DNA of 64,000 bases from Loripinus fragilis (lineage: Eukaryota > Mollusca > Bivalvia > Lucinida > Lucinidae): positions 29,676,164-29,740,163 of the forward strand of contig OZ026524.1 of assembly GCA_964019695.1 (NCBI GenBank), given 5' to 3'. The notes below the pieces were generated by a model. The model saw nothing but the letters and a program-made list of their open reading frames with translations, did not search any database and was not told the origin of the DNA. Positions 33,131 to 42,962 of the stretch are shown in pieces. A program made the translations under genes and the position numbers. The stretch's first letter is position 1. The number at the start of each line of letters is the position of its first letter.

Positions 33131-33688
33131 AAATAGCAAGTGAGTATGATCAGGAAATACCACAATCACAAACCGTAGACAACCCTGTGGCACCGCGAGG
33201 AAGAGCCGCTCAACCATCACGAGACACCAGGAAGACAAATTAAGCAAAGCAACCAGCTCTCTCTTCCCCATCAAGATGATTGCAATACTAGAACGGACAC
33301 AAAGCAACGTACAACAAAACATAGAACAATTACAGACTCCCACAATGCGAGTAACAATAAACAAAAAGTCAACAACAACAGAACCACCGTCTTAGAACGG
33401 ACAGCAGCCTAAGCCACTGGGGGGCTTAAATGCATTTTACTGGTACCAAATCTTCGCCCTAGATTCTGCTGTTGTTGAAGTACAAGAAATGTTCAGCTCG
33501 CATGGAGGCCATCTAACTAATGCAATGTATCATCATGGTGAAACACTCTAATCAAATTAACACACCATGATGAAACACAGAAAAGGGCTCATGACCCTCA
33601 GATAGTCAGAGCTAAAGAAAACCTCAAGTTGAGCCACGATGGGTCCAGCTACAGATAAGCATCAGGCACCAACCCACCGATTAAAGCT
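33131..33688 (-). mobile_element. 3' tail of the family A RT element
   Basis: About 550 bp of conserved non-coding tail follows the RT stop and ends at the ATAGCAAGTGAGTATGATCA terminus. The same tail is present alone at 38191 and 55762, showing that insertion often keeps only this end. Confidence 0.8.
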
Positions 33689-34861
33689 TTACGTCAGAGC
33701 CGTCATAGAGTCTGAGGCCTGACCCACCATCGTGCAATTAAAGAGGAAACCATCGCTATAAGCCGTGATTGGGTTTAAAACTAGGCATGCAGACTTTTGC
33801 ATTATATCTAAGTTATATCCAACCCTTATATAAAGTTTTACTATCTTTTGGAATTGATCACTAAAATAAGGTTTTCCAACAATTCGTTTGAATTTATAAA
33901 CAAAATCACCATAAAATATAGGTTCTGGTATGCCTTGTTGCAGAAGAGTTTTTAACCCAATGTTGTATTTAACAATTAACTCTGAGTGTCTGTCGTAGAA
34001 TTTAGAAAACGCTTTTCGAATTTTATGATATCTATAACCTTGTTTTAATAACTTAGCAGTTAAAAATAAGTTTCTGTTGTTGAAATCATTAACATTAGAA
34101 CACACTTTAGCAAAACGGATAAGCTGAGAAATATATACACCATAGGAAGGAGAGCGAGGAACATCTCCATCAAGAAATGGGAAATTTACTATTTCAAAAT
34201 TAAAATCATCCCGTTTATCATCAATTTTAGAAGAAACTATGCCATTTGTAATTGACAAGTTCAAGTCCAAAAACGAAGCTTCAGTATCTGAAGAATTCGC
34301 CTTATTTAACTGAAGTTCAGTGGGATATATCTGACCTACCAATTGTTTAAAATAAGGATTATCAATGATAAGTAAGTCATCTAAATATCTGGAGGTGGAG
34401 TTAAAAGCTTCAATAATATCAGTGTGATTATTGTCTGACAGAGACAACATAAAGTCTCTCTCATAACAAAACAAAACCAAATCTGCAACAAGAGGAACAC
34501 AATTAGTACCAATTGGAATACCTACAATTTGTCTATGTAATTTCGAGCCAAATCTTATAAATATATTGTCCAAAAGATAATGGAGCGCATCACACATTTT
34601 CTGACATGTCCACAATTTATATCGTTTGGGTTGTTCAGAAGTAAAAAAGGCATTTTTATCATTACAAGCTAAATAAAGTGAGCCCTCTCTGTTAAATATT
34701 TGTTCAATTAATTCTGTCAGGTTTTCTTTGATTAGATTATGGGGCAATATAGTATAGATAGTAGAGAAATCAAGTGTAGACAAACCAGATGCTAGAAAAC
34801 CTCTAGATTTCAACTTATAATTGCTCACATTATTGCAAAATGTAAATATGGATGCAAGCAA
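33689..34861 (-). CDS. Penelope-like type reverse transcriptase, 390-aa open frame (5' truncated)
   Basis: Visible RT landmarks in order: LSTLDFSTIYTILPH (palm motif A, about residues 27-41), a middle block ending YLLDNIFIRFGS, GIPIGTNCVPLVADL (motif B, about 114-128), SRYLDDLLII (catalytic YLDD, about 156-165), and the downstream block DGDVPRSPSYGVYISQLIRF (about 232-251). The N-terminal fingers are missing, so the element is 5' truncated even though this frame has no stop. No GIY-YIG endonuclease is visible. The YLDD box and motif B resemble Penelope-like elements, but I could not confirm the clade. The enzyme would copy RNA into DNA at the insertion site. Motif B has VPLVADL where the other family member in the window has APLVADL. 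Probably inactive as it lacks the N-terminus. Confidence 0.85.
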   Translation of the reverse strand: MLASIFTFCNNVSNYKLKSRGFLASGLSTLDFSTIYTILPHNLIKENLTELIEQIFNREGSLYLACNDKNAFFTSEQPKRYKLWTCQKMCDALHYLLDNIFIRFGSKLHRQIVGIPIGTNCVPLVADLVLFCYERDFMLSLSDNNHTDIIEAFNSTSRYLDDLLIIDNPYFKQLVGQIYPTELQLNKANSSDTEASFLDLNLSITNGIVSSKIDDKRDDFNFEIVNFPFLDGDVPRSPSYGVYISQLIRFAKVCSNVNDFNNRNLFLTAKLLKQGYRYHKIRKAFSKFYDRHSELIVKYNIGLKTLLQQGIPEPIFYGDFVYKFKRIVGKPYFSDQFQKIVKLYIRVGYNLDIMQKSACLVLNPITAYSDGFLFNCTMVGQASDSMTALT

Positions 34862-34865
34862 AGTG

Positions 34866-34904
34866 GATCAAGATCAAACTGCTCCAACGGGAGCAGTTTG
34901 ATCT
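34866..34904. repeat. perfect short hairpin
   Basis: AGATCAAACTGCTCC and its exact complement surround the loop AACGG, immediately beyond the truncated 5' end of the RT element. Confidence 0.75.
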
Positions 34905-34914
34905 GGGCATATAC

Positions 34915-35535
34915 TGTTTGTCAATGAGATTTAAGCCCTCCAGTAAAAAAAGTTTACTAACCGTTCCAAGGCGGTGCTTCTTTTGTGAATCGTTTTGGTT
35001 AGTTATGCTTCATGTTGGCGTGTTGTGAAGTGGTATCTGTTCCTTGTAGCCTTGTGGTCACCTGCTGGGGAAGGGCTGTCGTGTTTGTTGTATTTTGTCA
35101 CTTTTCCAAAATACGTCCTGGTCCACATCAGAATTAAGGGCGAGGTTGGCGCCGTAAAACTGGTTAAAGCCCTTCAGTAAAATATTTTTACTGACCGTTC
35201 CAAGGCGGTACTTCTTTTGTGGATAATTTGTAATATTTATATCTTGTGTTTGTCATGATTTCGCGTCTGTTCATTGCTGCCTTGTGGTTACCTGCTGGGA
35301 ATGGGCTGGCCTCGTGGCTCTTGTTTGCTATTTGTATGTAGGAACTTTCTTCAAATGTGTCTTATGCTAGACCAATTCCTTTGGGGGCATTCGTCACGTG
35401 ACTGTGACATTTCTTGTTTATTGTGTTTTTGTCACTTTCCCATGACTTGTGGTATCCAGCGTCAGGTGTGGTACTTTATTGTATCGATTCATGATCTTTG
35501 CCGCCTTTCTTACTTTCTTAAACATCTTAGTAGAT
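34915..35535 (+). mobile_element. family B 3' tail, duplicated in tandem
   Basis: Two diverged copies of the same tail segment. AAGCCCTCCAGTAAAA with CCGTTCCAAGGCGGTGCTTC is at about 34932-34981, and AAGCCCTTCAGTAAAA with CCGTTCCAAGGCGGTACTTC at about 35165-35214. CACCTGCTGGGGAAGGGCTG is at about 35059 and TACCTGCTGGGAATGGGCTG at about 35289. The second copy continues to TATCGATTCATGATCTTTGC. Confidence 0.7.
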
Positions 35536-35548
35536 GAGAAGACACCAT

Positions 35549-35789
35549 TTGAGCCGTGCCATGACATTTCCAACAATGTGGTATGTGCGACCATCAAAGC
35601 CTCAGATCAGCCTCTGCATACGCGCAGTCTGATCAGAGCCTTTGCTCGTCGCTTCCATTTTCCATGAGTGTTAAGCTGCTGATTGAACATCATTTGAGGT
35701 TTCTAAGCTTAATTGGAGACTTCACAGGCTCGTCTGAGTCTACACGTGTCAAAATATCACTTTGTTGGAAATCACATGTCGCGGCTCAT
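35549..35789. mobile_element. M1 MITE 21 bp upstream of an acetyltransferase exon
   Basis: It runs from GAGCCGTGCCATGACATTTC to the complement-like end ATCACATGTCGCGGCTCAT. It ends at 35789, and the next exon starts at 35811, so the acceptor's pyrimidine tract begins immediately outside the element. Confidence 0.8.
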
Positions 35790-35810
35790 TCGTCCAACGC
35801 TTCATTTCAG

Positions 35811-36017
35811 GTTGGTTTCCTTTCTGCGATGTTAGTCGATGATGGAGAAAGCGTTTTTGTCAAAGGACTCAGAATATGTGAGGAGTACGAAGGAAGAAAG
35901 CTTATGCCTATTTTTGCAATTCCAGTGTCTGAATGGGCGAAGACTTTGGGGGCAAACAAGTTTGTATCTACATACTCAGACACATTTAGGCCTTCTTGCA
36001 GACCCATTTCAAAAATG
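35811..36017 (+). CDS. NAT16-like: NAT16-like acetyltransferase, coding exon (central GNAT part)
   Basis: Acceptor TTCATTTCAG (35801-35810), donor GTAAGA (36018), both phase 0, 69 codons. It reads VGFLSAMLVDDGESVFVKGL, RICEEYEGRKLMPIFAIPVS, EWAKTLGANKFVSTYSDTF and ends ISKM. The first block matches the beta-hairpin and GLR(V/I) strand of NAT16/HISAT. The next, EEYEGRKLM, occupies the acetyl-CoA-binding loop (usual R/Q-x-x-G-x-G/A). One Gly is kept, but the final G/A position is Lys, so cofactor binding may be altered. The similarity is to remembered family features, not an alignment run. Confidence 0.72.
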
Positions 36018-36102
36018 GTAAGATGTCTATGTTATGTTATTGCTTACATTTTTGCCATGAAGTCAAAAGTTCATTAACCGATGGGGTTTGGCCCATCAAC
36101 AT

Positions 36103-36330
36103 ATGAGCTGCGACATGAGATTTCCATCAATGTGGTATGTGCGATCATGTGCGATCAGCAAAGCCTCAGAACAACTTGCGCAAACGCACAATCTGATCAG
36201 AGCCTTGAATATTATATGAATGTTAAGCTATTGACTGAACATTATTTGGAGTTTCTATGCTTAACAGGAGACTGCACAGGCTTGTCTGAGACTGCACTTG
36301 TCAAAAGGCCGCATTGTTGGAAATCACATA
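36103..36330. mobile_element. M1 MITE, diverged
   Basis: It starts ATGAGCTGCGACATGAGATT, and the right end decays after GCATTGTTGGAAATCACAT. It begins 86 bp after the exon donor. Confidence 0.7.
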
Positions 36331-36339
36331 TAAACTTGC

Positions 36340-37360
36340 ATTAAGTCTCTTATAATATCAATTTGAATATGGTATTAAAGATGCATGTTTTTAAGTCCAT
36401 CCGTTTCATATTAACCCTATTTAAACAAGGAACCTTCAAACTCGTACTTGGCACACCATGAAACTAGATGAAATGATGCAGTTCACTGGTCGCAAGCTAA
36501 AACCAATCATCAGTTACTGAAGCACATCTTAATTTGAAAAAGACTCCGGCCTCCAGATAAGAGTGCGTATTGGAAAACTGTTTTCTTTATTTCTCATCGA
36601 AAACATATGTCTTAACGCTAGAGAACCACTGTACTCGAACAGCGCAATCATCGCGTGGAGGTTGCAGTCAACGAGCGCAGAAAATAGTGTATATAGCTGT
36701 TAAAAAGGGTAATATTTTGATCAATATTTTACTTCTGAAAATATTCATCACGAATTATTGTCTCTTATAAATCAAGCTATGTATCTGCTTAACAATGTTT
36801 GTATGTTGAGTGATAGTCGCTACAGCGCCAGAATTATCCCAATAATGTGACGTTATTCCTGAAAAAGAGGATAAAAGAAATGTTTGCTTATGTTCTGGAA
36901 TGTATGCTTACTTTAGCTAAAATGCAAAAAAAAACAGTACTATATGAAAAAGTTCGAAGTCTGAAGGCCGAACATTTTGAACGTTATTCAAGCTTTTCAT
37001 ACTGTGCGCAAAGTTCATACTGTACGCAAAGTTCTATATATCTGGTGTTCTGACCCAGTGGGCGGGTCGTTGACTGCAACATATTGATTTTGTTTAGACG
37101 CTTGACTACTGGGCAAGCCTCGCATTCTATTACTTTTACCCAACTTGTGTACTAAATTCAATAAAACATGAGCACTTATATAAGATCCATTTTATGAAAT
37201 ATGAAGTGAGTGAAATTATAAAATGTATTAATGATCTATTAACTACTAGTGATGTTCATGTTTTGTACCAGTATGAAATGACGCCCAGAAAAAAATGTGT
37301 ATATTGCAAAATCTTGACTTTTTCGCGCAAATAAAATGTTTTCAAAGTACAGTCAACCCT
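36340..37360. other. intron sequence with an M4 half-element, otherwise unidentified
   Basis: 36545-36615 matches the left half of the complete M4 copy (CCAGATAAGAGTGCGTATTG, TTTCTTTATTTCTCATCG). TTCATACTGTGCGCAAAG and TTCATACTGTACGCAAAG form a short tandem at 36994-37031. I looked here for a missing acetyltransferase exon and found none convincing. Confidence 0.45.
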
Positions 37361-39189
37361 CTATACTACGATGGCCCAAATGGCCCACTTTTTCATTTCA
37401 GTGACAATTCACAATTCTGAATTCCGAATTCTGAATTCTGAATTCTGAATTCCGAGTTCTGAATTCTGAATTTTGAATAAACTTGATAGACGCTTTCATT
37501 TACTATATCATACACTTGTGTAAAACGCCAGATAGAGTGAGAACACCCTACCCTCCAGAGGATTGTACTTAAGGGTTTATTCAGTAGAATAGGGGGTACT
37601 TTGTGAAGTAGAAGTTCCTGTGTGGAGTTCGGGGTACTCCCTTTTGCACAAAGAATAATGCATAATCCATAGAGTACCTCATGCGCAAGCGTTTAAGCCC
37701 TACTGAAGTAGGCACCTTTCTTCTAGCGGGTACTCCCTACCCGACAGAGTACGCTATGGGGAATAGGTGTTACCTGTAGAGTGGGTGTTCTCTGTAGATA
37801 CTCCATTGGGGTTGAGGTACTCTGTAGTGTAGAGGCTCTTCCTAGAGTAAGAGGCACGCACGGGTGTTTATTGGTTACTAGTGCACCCTAGTCTAGAATG
37901 GTAATCTGTGCAGTAAGGGTTATTATGTACATAAGAGTTACACTGTAAGATAGGGCCTATATACCCTTGAGGGTAACTTTTGAATGTCAATAATAATTCA
38001 CAATTCTGAATTCGGAATTCGGAATTCAGAATTCGGAATTCAGAATTCAGAATTCGGAATTCAGAATTCGGAATTCAGAATTCAGAATTCGGAATTCGGA
38101 ATTCAGAATTGTGAATTATTATTGACATTCAAAAGTTACCCCCAATGGTGTATAGGCCCTATCTTTCAGTGTAACTCTTATGTACATAATAAATATAGTA
38201 AGTGAGTATGATCAGGAAATACCACAATCACAAGCTGCAGACAACCCCGTGGCACCGCGAGGAAGAGCCGCTCAACCATCACGAGACACCAGGAAGACAA
38301 ATTAAGCAAAGCAATCAGCTCTCTCTTCCCCATCAAGATGATTGCAATACTAGAATGGACATAAAGTAACGTACAACAAAACATAGAACAATTACAGACT
38401 CCCACAATGGGAGTAGCAATAAACAAAAAGTCAACAACAACAGAACCACCACCCTAGAACGGACAGCAGCCTAAGCCACCGGGGGGGCTTAAATGCATTT
38501 TACTGGTACCAAATCTTCGCCCTAGATTCTGCTGTTGTTGAAGTACAAGAAATGTTCAGCTCGCATGGAGGCCATCTAACTAATGCAATGTATCATCATG
38601 GAGAAACACTCTAATCAAATTTACCCTTACTGCACAGATAACCATTCTAGGCTAGGGTGCACTAGTAACCACTAAACACCCGTGCGTGCCTTCTACTCTA
38701 GGAAGAACCTCTACTCTACAGAGTACCCCAACCCCCAAGGAGTATCTACAGAGAACACCGACTCTACAGGTAACACATATTCCCCATAGCGTACTCTGTC
38801 GGGTAGGGAGCACCCGCTAGAAGAAAGGTGCCTACTTCAGTAGGGCTAAAGCGCTTGCGCAGGAGGTACTCTATGGATTATGCGTTATTCTATGTGCAAA
38901 AGGGAGTACCCCGACCTCCACACGGAAACTTCTACTTCACAAAGTACCCCCTATTCTACTGAATAAACCCTTAAGTTAAATCCTCTGGAGGGTAGGGTGT
39001 ACTCACTCTATCTGGCGTTTTACACAAGTGTGTGATATAGTAAATGAAAGCGTCTATCAAGTTTATTCAAAATTCAGAATTCGGAATTCAGAATTCAGAA
39101 TTCGGAATTCAGAATTCAGAATTCAGAATTAAGAATTGTGAATTGTCACTGAAATGAAAAAGTGAGCCATTTTGGCCGTCGTACTATAC
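37361..39189. mobile_element. large palindromic element built around GAATTCT heptamers, interrupted by an RT tail
   Basis: The two halves are near-complements: outer ends CTATACTACGATGGCC and complement of GGCCGTCGTACTATAC, then matching unique blocks (CTTGATAGACGCTTTCATTT; CCCTACCCTCCAGAGGA; GGGTTTATTCAGTAGAAT; GAGGGTAACTTTTGAATG). Arrays of the 7-bp unit GAATTC(T/C/A/G) lie at both outer ends (37414-37480, 39068-39130) and fill the centre (about 38003-38108). Without the 38191-38618 insertion, each arm is about 700 bp around a centre near 38050. No transposase. Confidence 0.85.
38191..38618 (-). mobile_element. orphan family A 3' tail inserted in the palindrome
   Basis: It runs from ATATAGTAAGTGAGTATGAT to ACACTCTAATCAAATTT. 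The uninterrupted sequence in the mirror arm (GGGTTATTATGTACATAAG) lacks it, so the empty site is preserved in the same molecule. Little or no target duplication (about one base). Confidence 0.85.
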
Positions 39190-39349
39190 AATTAAAGTGT
39201 TTGTTAAACAGAATTTCTGTTGTAATGAAATCAAGGACAATCTAACCTAGCACATTTGTAAAAATACAACTGACGTTGTCAAGCTTTTGATGTTATAAAA
39301 AGGCCAGTATGAAGAGGATGCACTGTTATTTAAATAGAATCTAGTTTTC

Positions 39350-39926
39350 GTGCCTCTGTAAATTTTTAACTAATTGTGGAAAAGGCGGTTAGCCCCGCAT
39401 TTAACCTGTTTTCCCCAACTCAATTAATAAATGAGCCGTGACATTTAATTTCCAACAATGTGGTATGTGCGACCAGCAAAGGCCCATACCAGCCTGCGCA
39501 TACGCGCAGTCTGATCAGAACCTTTGCTAGTCGCTTGAAGATCCTACGAGTGTTTAACTACTGACTGAACATCATTTGGAGTTTCTAACCTTAAAAGGAG
39601 GCGGCAAAGGCTCGTCTGAATCTACACTTGTCAAAATGCGACATTGTTGGAAATCACATGCCTCGGCTCATGAGCCATGGTACGGGCTTCTGTAGATTTT
39701 TAACTAAATGTGAAAAAGGCGGCTAGCCTCCCATTTAATCTGTTTTCTCCAACTCAATTAATAAATGAGCCGTGACATGAGATTTCCAACAATGTGGTAT
39801 GTGCGACCAGCAAAGGCCCAGACCAGCCTGCGTATACGCGCAGTCTTATAAGAGCCGTTGCTCGTCGCTTGAATATTCTATGAATGGTAAGCTACTGATC
39901 GAACATCAGTTGGAGTTTCTAAGCTC
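39350..39926. repeat. tandem segmental duplication carrying M1 elements
   Basis: A ~330-bp unit occurs twice: GGCGGTTAGCCCCGCATTTA then AACTCAATTAATAAATGAGC at about 39385-39434, and GGCGGCTAGCCTCCCATTTA with AACTCAATTAATAAATGAGC at about 39719-39770. Each unit includes an M1 copy, complete at 39431-39671 and truncated at 39765-39926. The second ends about 60 bp before the exon at 39988. Confidence 0.75.
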
Positions 39927-39987
39927 ATTTAATAAATTCAATAATACACAGGCACTCATGTAAAATGCTCCATTTCTTTTATTGCAG

Positions 39988-40617
39988 TTGAACTTGACAT
40001 ACCTTATGGACCAAGAAAACAAGACAATACAAGAGCCAGATGTTGCAGGTGCTGATACAGTTTTCCCTATTGCTTTTGATGATGTGGCTAAGTTTTTCAC
40101 CTCAAATGGTCTCAGCAACTATTTGTTCCCATACAATCGAATATTGGTTGATATGGTGCCTTATAAACTAATGGAGTCCAACACCATCCGGATGAAAGAA
40201 ATAAGTGGTGAACATACAAGAGTGTTTTCAGATGTAACTGTTGGAAAGAACGGGGCAAAGGGCATCTTATCATTTGGAACCTTATTTAAAGCACAAAAAG
40301 TATCTCATGTCTATGGAATAGAAATATATGGGACAGATATTGATAGCATTCGAAAACATATTGATAAGCATATTTTGGCCTTGAAAGAAAATGCCAGTGG
40401 AAGCGTTTGTATAATGTTCTTTCTCCAAGAAAACGTACCTGCAGATGTCATAAATGATATGTGTCTTGATTTTGCAATGGAGCGTGTAAATTATCCTGGC
40501 ACAAAATACCCTAATTGGAATATTCATAGTACGTATCTTACTGAACAAGACTTTCCCCAAACATATCCACAATCAGAGTATCAACATGTCCAAAGCAAAC
40601 AAGCTGGTGTAATTTAA
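39988..40617 (+). CDS. NAT16-like: NAT16-like acetyltransferase, terminal exon
   Basis: Acceptor TTCTTTTATTGCAG (39974-39987), phase 0, then 209 codons to TAA at 40615. The frame reads LNLTYLMDQENK and so on. A segment FDDVAKFF, followed by PYKLMESNTIRM, matches the NAT16/HISAT second half (human PYRPSESN-like motif). The block HVYGIEIYGTDIDSIRKHID and KENASGSVCIMFFLQ, then VNYPGTKYPNW, matches the C-terminal GNAT-like subdomain that distinguishes this family from simple GNATs. Compared with vertebrate members, about 10-15 residues are missing before this exon: a small exon of length divisible by three may lie undetected in 36018-39987, or the protein may be shorter. No obvious AATAAA within 250 bp of the stop. 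Confidence 0.78.
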   Translation: MNLTYLMDQENKTIQEPDVAGADTVFPIAFDDVAKFFTSNGLSNYLFPYNRILVDMVPYKLMESNTIRMKEISGEHTRVFSDVTVGKNGAKGILSFGTLFKAQKVSHVYGIEIYGTDIDSIRKHIDKHILALKENASGSVCIMFFLQENVPADVINDMCLDFAMERVNYPGTKYPNWNIHSTYLTEQDFPQTYPQSEYQHVQSKQAGVI

Positions 40618-41640
40618 AATTGCACAATCCATCAGTGTTTTGTTTGCTCCCTTAACTCTCTGTTAAAGTAAGAGATATAAAAAGCCAACTCCATTAACAA
40701 TTTTAAGCCAACCCTCATTAAGTAGACGAGTCCATTTAAATAATGTGGTAAATAGTAGAGACCCTGATCAAATGCTGCGTTGTTTATTATCTGATCTAGG
40801 CTGCAAAACAAAATGGCGCTTGGCTTAATTAAGTTTGCTGTTGAGAAAATTATAATTTAAAGCTTTTTCATAAGCTCGAGCTACACTGTTACACATCGAC
40901 CCTAATTTTGAAGTAAACCCCCCCCCCCCCCTAAGTATTTGGTTTACGCGACAAAACCTATCTTAGGGGTTTCCGACAAAGCGAGACTCAACCAGTCGTC
41001 TCAGCTACAGAGACTAGTTAGAAAAATGAAATTTCGCTTGAAGCAAGTTTAGATATGAAACTTTTCAAAAAGGGAATAACAAGGGTGCTAATCTGTCTGC
41101 CCGGATACGTAGGCTGGTCTGCACCTTTGTTGTTCGCACACCCCGGAGATAGGGGTTCTCGTGTCGAGGCCCAATTATACAAATTAGATGAAGATTAGAG
41201 CGAAAACATGAAACTTATATAGTTCTTCTCCTGTTCTTCTTTAGTTTTTGTTAAAACAGCACTCGATGAAGGCAATGGATTTAGTTTTGGCGTAGTCCCT
41301 CTGTCAGGAATCATATCTCACTAACTTAACGACAGTTACATGCGTTCTTAGCAGTTATGGAGGCACTGTGCCCCAATTACTACTGCTTTTTGGTATAATT
41401 GTTTACTACTATCACCTTAAGGCAGCAGAAATGACTGGGCAATTGCAAGTAATGGAACTTGCGACGTTATACTTTAGATGATTAGTTACTTGCTCTCAAA
41501 AGGAAACACGATGCATGTTAAAATGTAAATAGGGCAGTTATAAGCATATCTGTTTTGGTTTCTACTTTTGTGTCATGTGTACTGACATTATCTTCATTGA
41601 CATTTGTAATATGTCATTTAAAATGATGACATTGATCAGA
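40618..41640. other. 3' flank and unidentified intergenic sequence
   Basis: It contains a C run (40919-40930) and a block at 41100-41190 (GGCTGGTCTGCACCTTTGTT, TTCTCGTGTCGAGGCCCA) that resembles part of 62340-62540. No gene. Confidence 0.45.
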
Positions 41641-41642
41641 CC

Positions 41643-42265
41643 ATTTTGTGTCTTGTTTTAATGAGATAACTGTGTGACTTAATGAGATCATTGTGTGTTT
41701 TAATGAGATCACTCTGCGTTAAATGAGATTACTCAGTGTTTTGTTGGCTCACTGTGTGTTTTAATGATATCACGGTAGGTTTCAATAAGAAAACTGTGTG
41801 TTTCAATGAGATCAATATCTGTTTAATGAGATCACTCTGCGTTTTACTAAGATCAACATGTGTTTTATTGGCTCAATGTGTATTTTAATGAGGTCACTGT
41901 GTGTTTTAATGAGATAGCTGTGTATTTTAATGAAATCAATATGTGTTTTAATGAGATCACTCTGCTTTTTAACGAGATTACTAAGTGTTTTGTTGGCTCA
42001 CTGTGTGTTTTAATGATATCACTGTGTGTTTAATGAGATAAATATGTGTTTTAATGAGATCAATATGTGTTATAATGAGATCACTCTGCGTTTTAATGAG
42101 ATCACTGTGTGATTTAATGAGATCACTGTGTATTTTAATGAGATCACTGTGTTTTAATGATATCACTGTTTGTTTACTGAGATCAATCTGTGTTGTAATG
42201 AAAATATTCTGTGTTTTCAAGAGATCACTCTTTGTTTTAAAAGATTACTCTGTAAAATCTGATTG
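41643..42265. repeat. ~21-bp minisatellite with a ~125-bp higher-order period
   Basis: About 29 imperfect units of TTTTAATGAGATCACTGTGTG. A variant unit containing GGCTCA recurs at 41746, 41870 and 41995, giving a 124-125-bp higher-order spacing of six units. The minus strand happens to stay open as (HSDLIKT)n because the unit is 21 bp; I do not regard that as a gene. Confidence 0.85.
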
Positions 42266-42700
42266 AAATATAATTATGAATTATGTACATTCTTCTTATT
42301 TTCTATCATCTCCAAACACATACTAAGTTTATTCTTTAATAAAAACATCTAAAAGAGTGTAAACTAAAACACTATGAAAAAACTTCTCATGCTAACTTTT
42401 CATTATAGAACTGATCACTTGTCATGACAGTGAACGGACCCTTGCAATGAAGGCTGTTTGTATTAATCAAACATTTGGGATCGAAGACTCGATCATTTAT
42501 AACTGCCTTTCTTTAATGCAAAATTATTCTTTCAATCCACAAAATTTGTGGTTTGAAAGAATAAATTCGAATTTACTCGTAAAATGCAATTATTCATTAA
42601 CCAAGACTATTTAAAGTCTTGTTATCTGTTATATTTCACCGTCCGAAATGTTTACATAAAGCAAAACAAAGTTTAAGGCTGGCTTCGCTCTAAGTGTAAT
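42266..42700. other. unidentified non-coding stretch
   Basis: A short inverted pair (TTATTCTTTCAATCCACAAA near 42523 and TTTGTGGTTTGAAAGAATAA near 42544) forms a hairpin. Otherwise nothing recognised. Confidence 0.45.
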
Positions 42701-42792
42701 TTATTGTATGGTTTGTGCGTATGTACAGGAGGGTAATCCACGAGCTTTGGCGAGTGGATTATCTTCCGTACATACGCACAACCATACAATAA
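42701..42792. repeat. near-perfect palindrome
   Basis: Left arm TTATTGTATGGTTTGTGCGT with ATGTACAGGAGGGTAATCCA. The right arm is its complement, ending GCACAACCATACAATAA. The centre is CGAGCTTTGGCGAG. Same architecture as 4259-4432. Confidence 0.8.
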
Positions 42793-42962
42793 CTGCCTTA
42801 TTGCACCAGCATGCATGTGTACTTTGTGCATTGTGAGATATTAGATGTGTTAACATTGAAATATCACTCAAAGGTGCAATAAATTCACTTAGTACTCGCT
42901 TGCTGTACCTGGAGGCACAAAGGACTAAAGATAGCTCAACTTCATCACCTTCCTTATTACAT

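Noticed and set aside
33023..33364. 113-aa ORF; similar ORFs at 11443, 38178 and 55964
   Set aside because: A recurrent frame in the family A 3' tail. It appears in each copy, but overlaps the non-coding end and shows no domain; several copies have changes that break it.
34995..35537. ORFs containing CYLLGMGWPRGSCLLF-like stretches
   Set aside because: They lie in the duplicated family B 3' tail and repeat with it; not host genes.
37984..38205. ORF with repeated NSEFGIQ units
   Set aside because: Translation of the GAATTC heptamer array in the palindrome centre; not a protein repeat gene.
41981..42266. ORFs on both strands with repeated SDLIKTH or RSLCVLM units
   Set aside because: Explained by the 21-bp minisatellite unit, which stays in frame.
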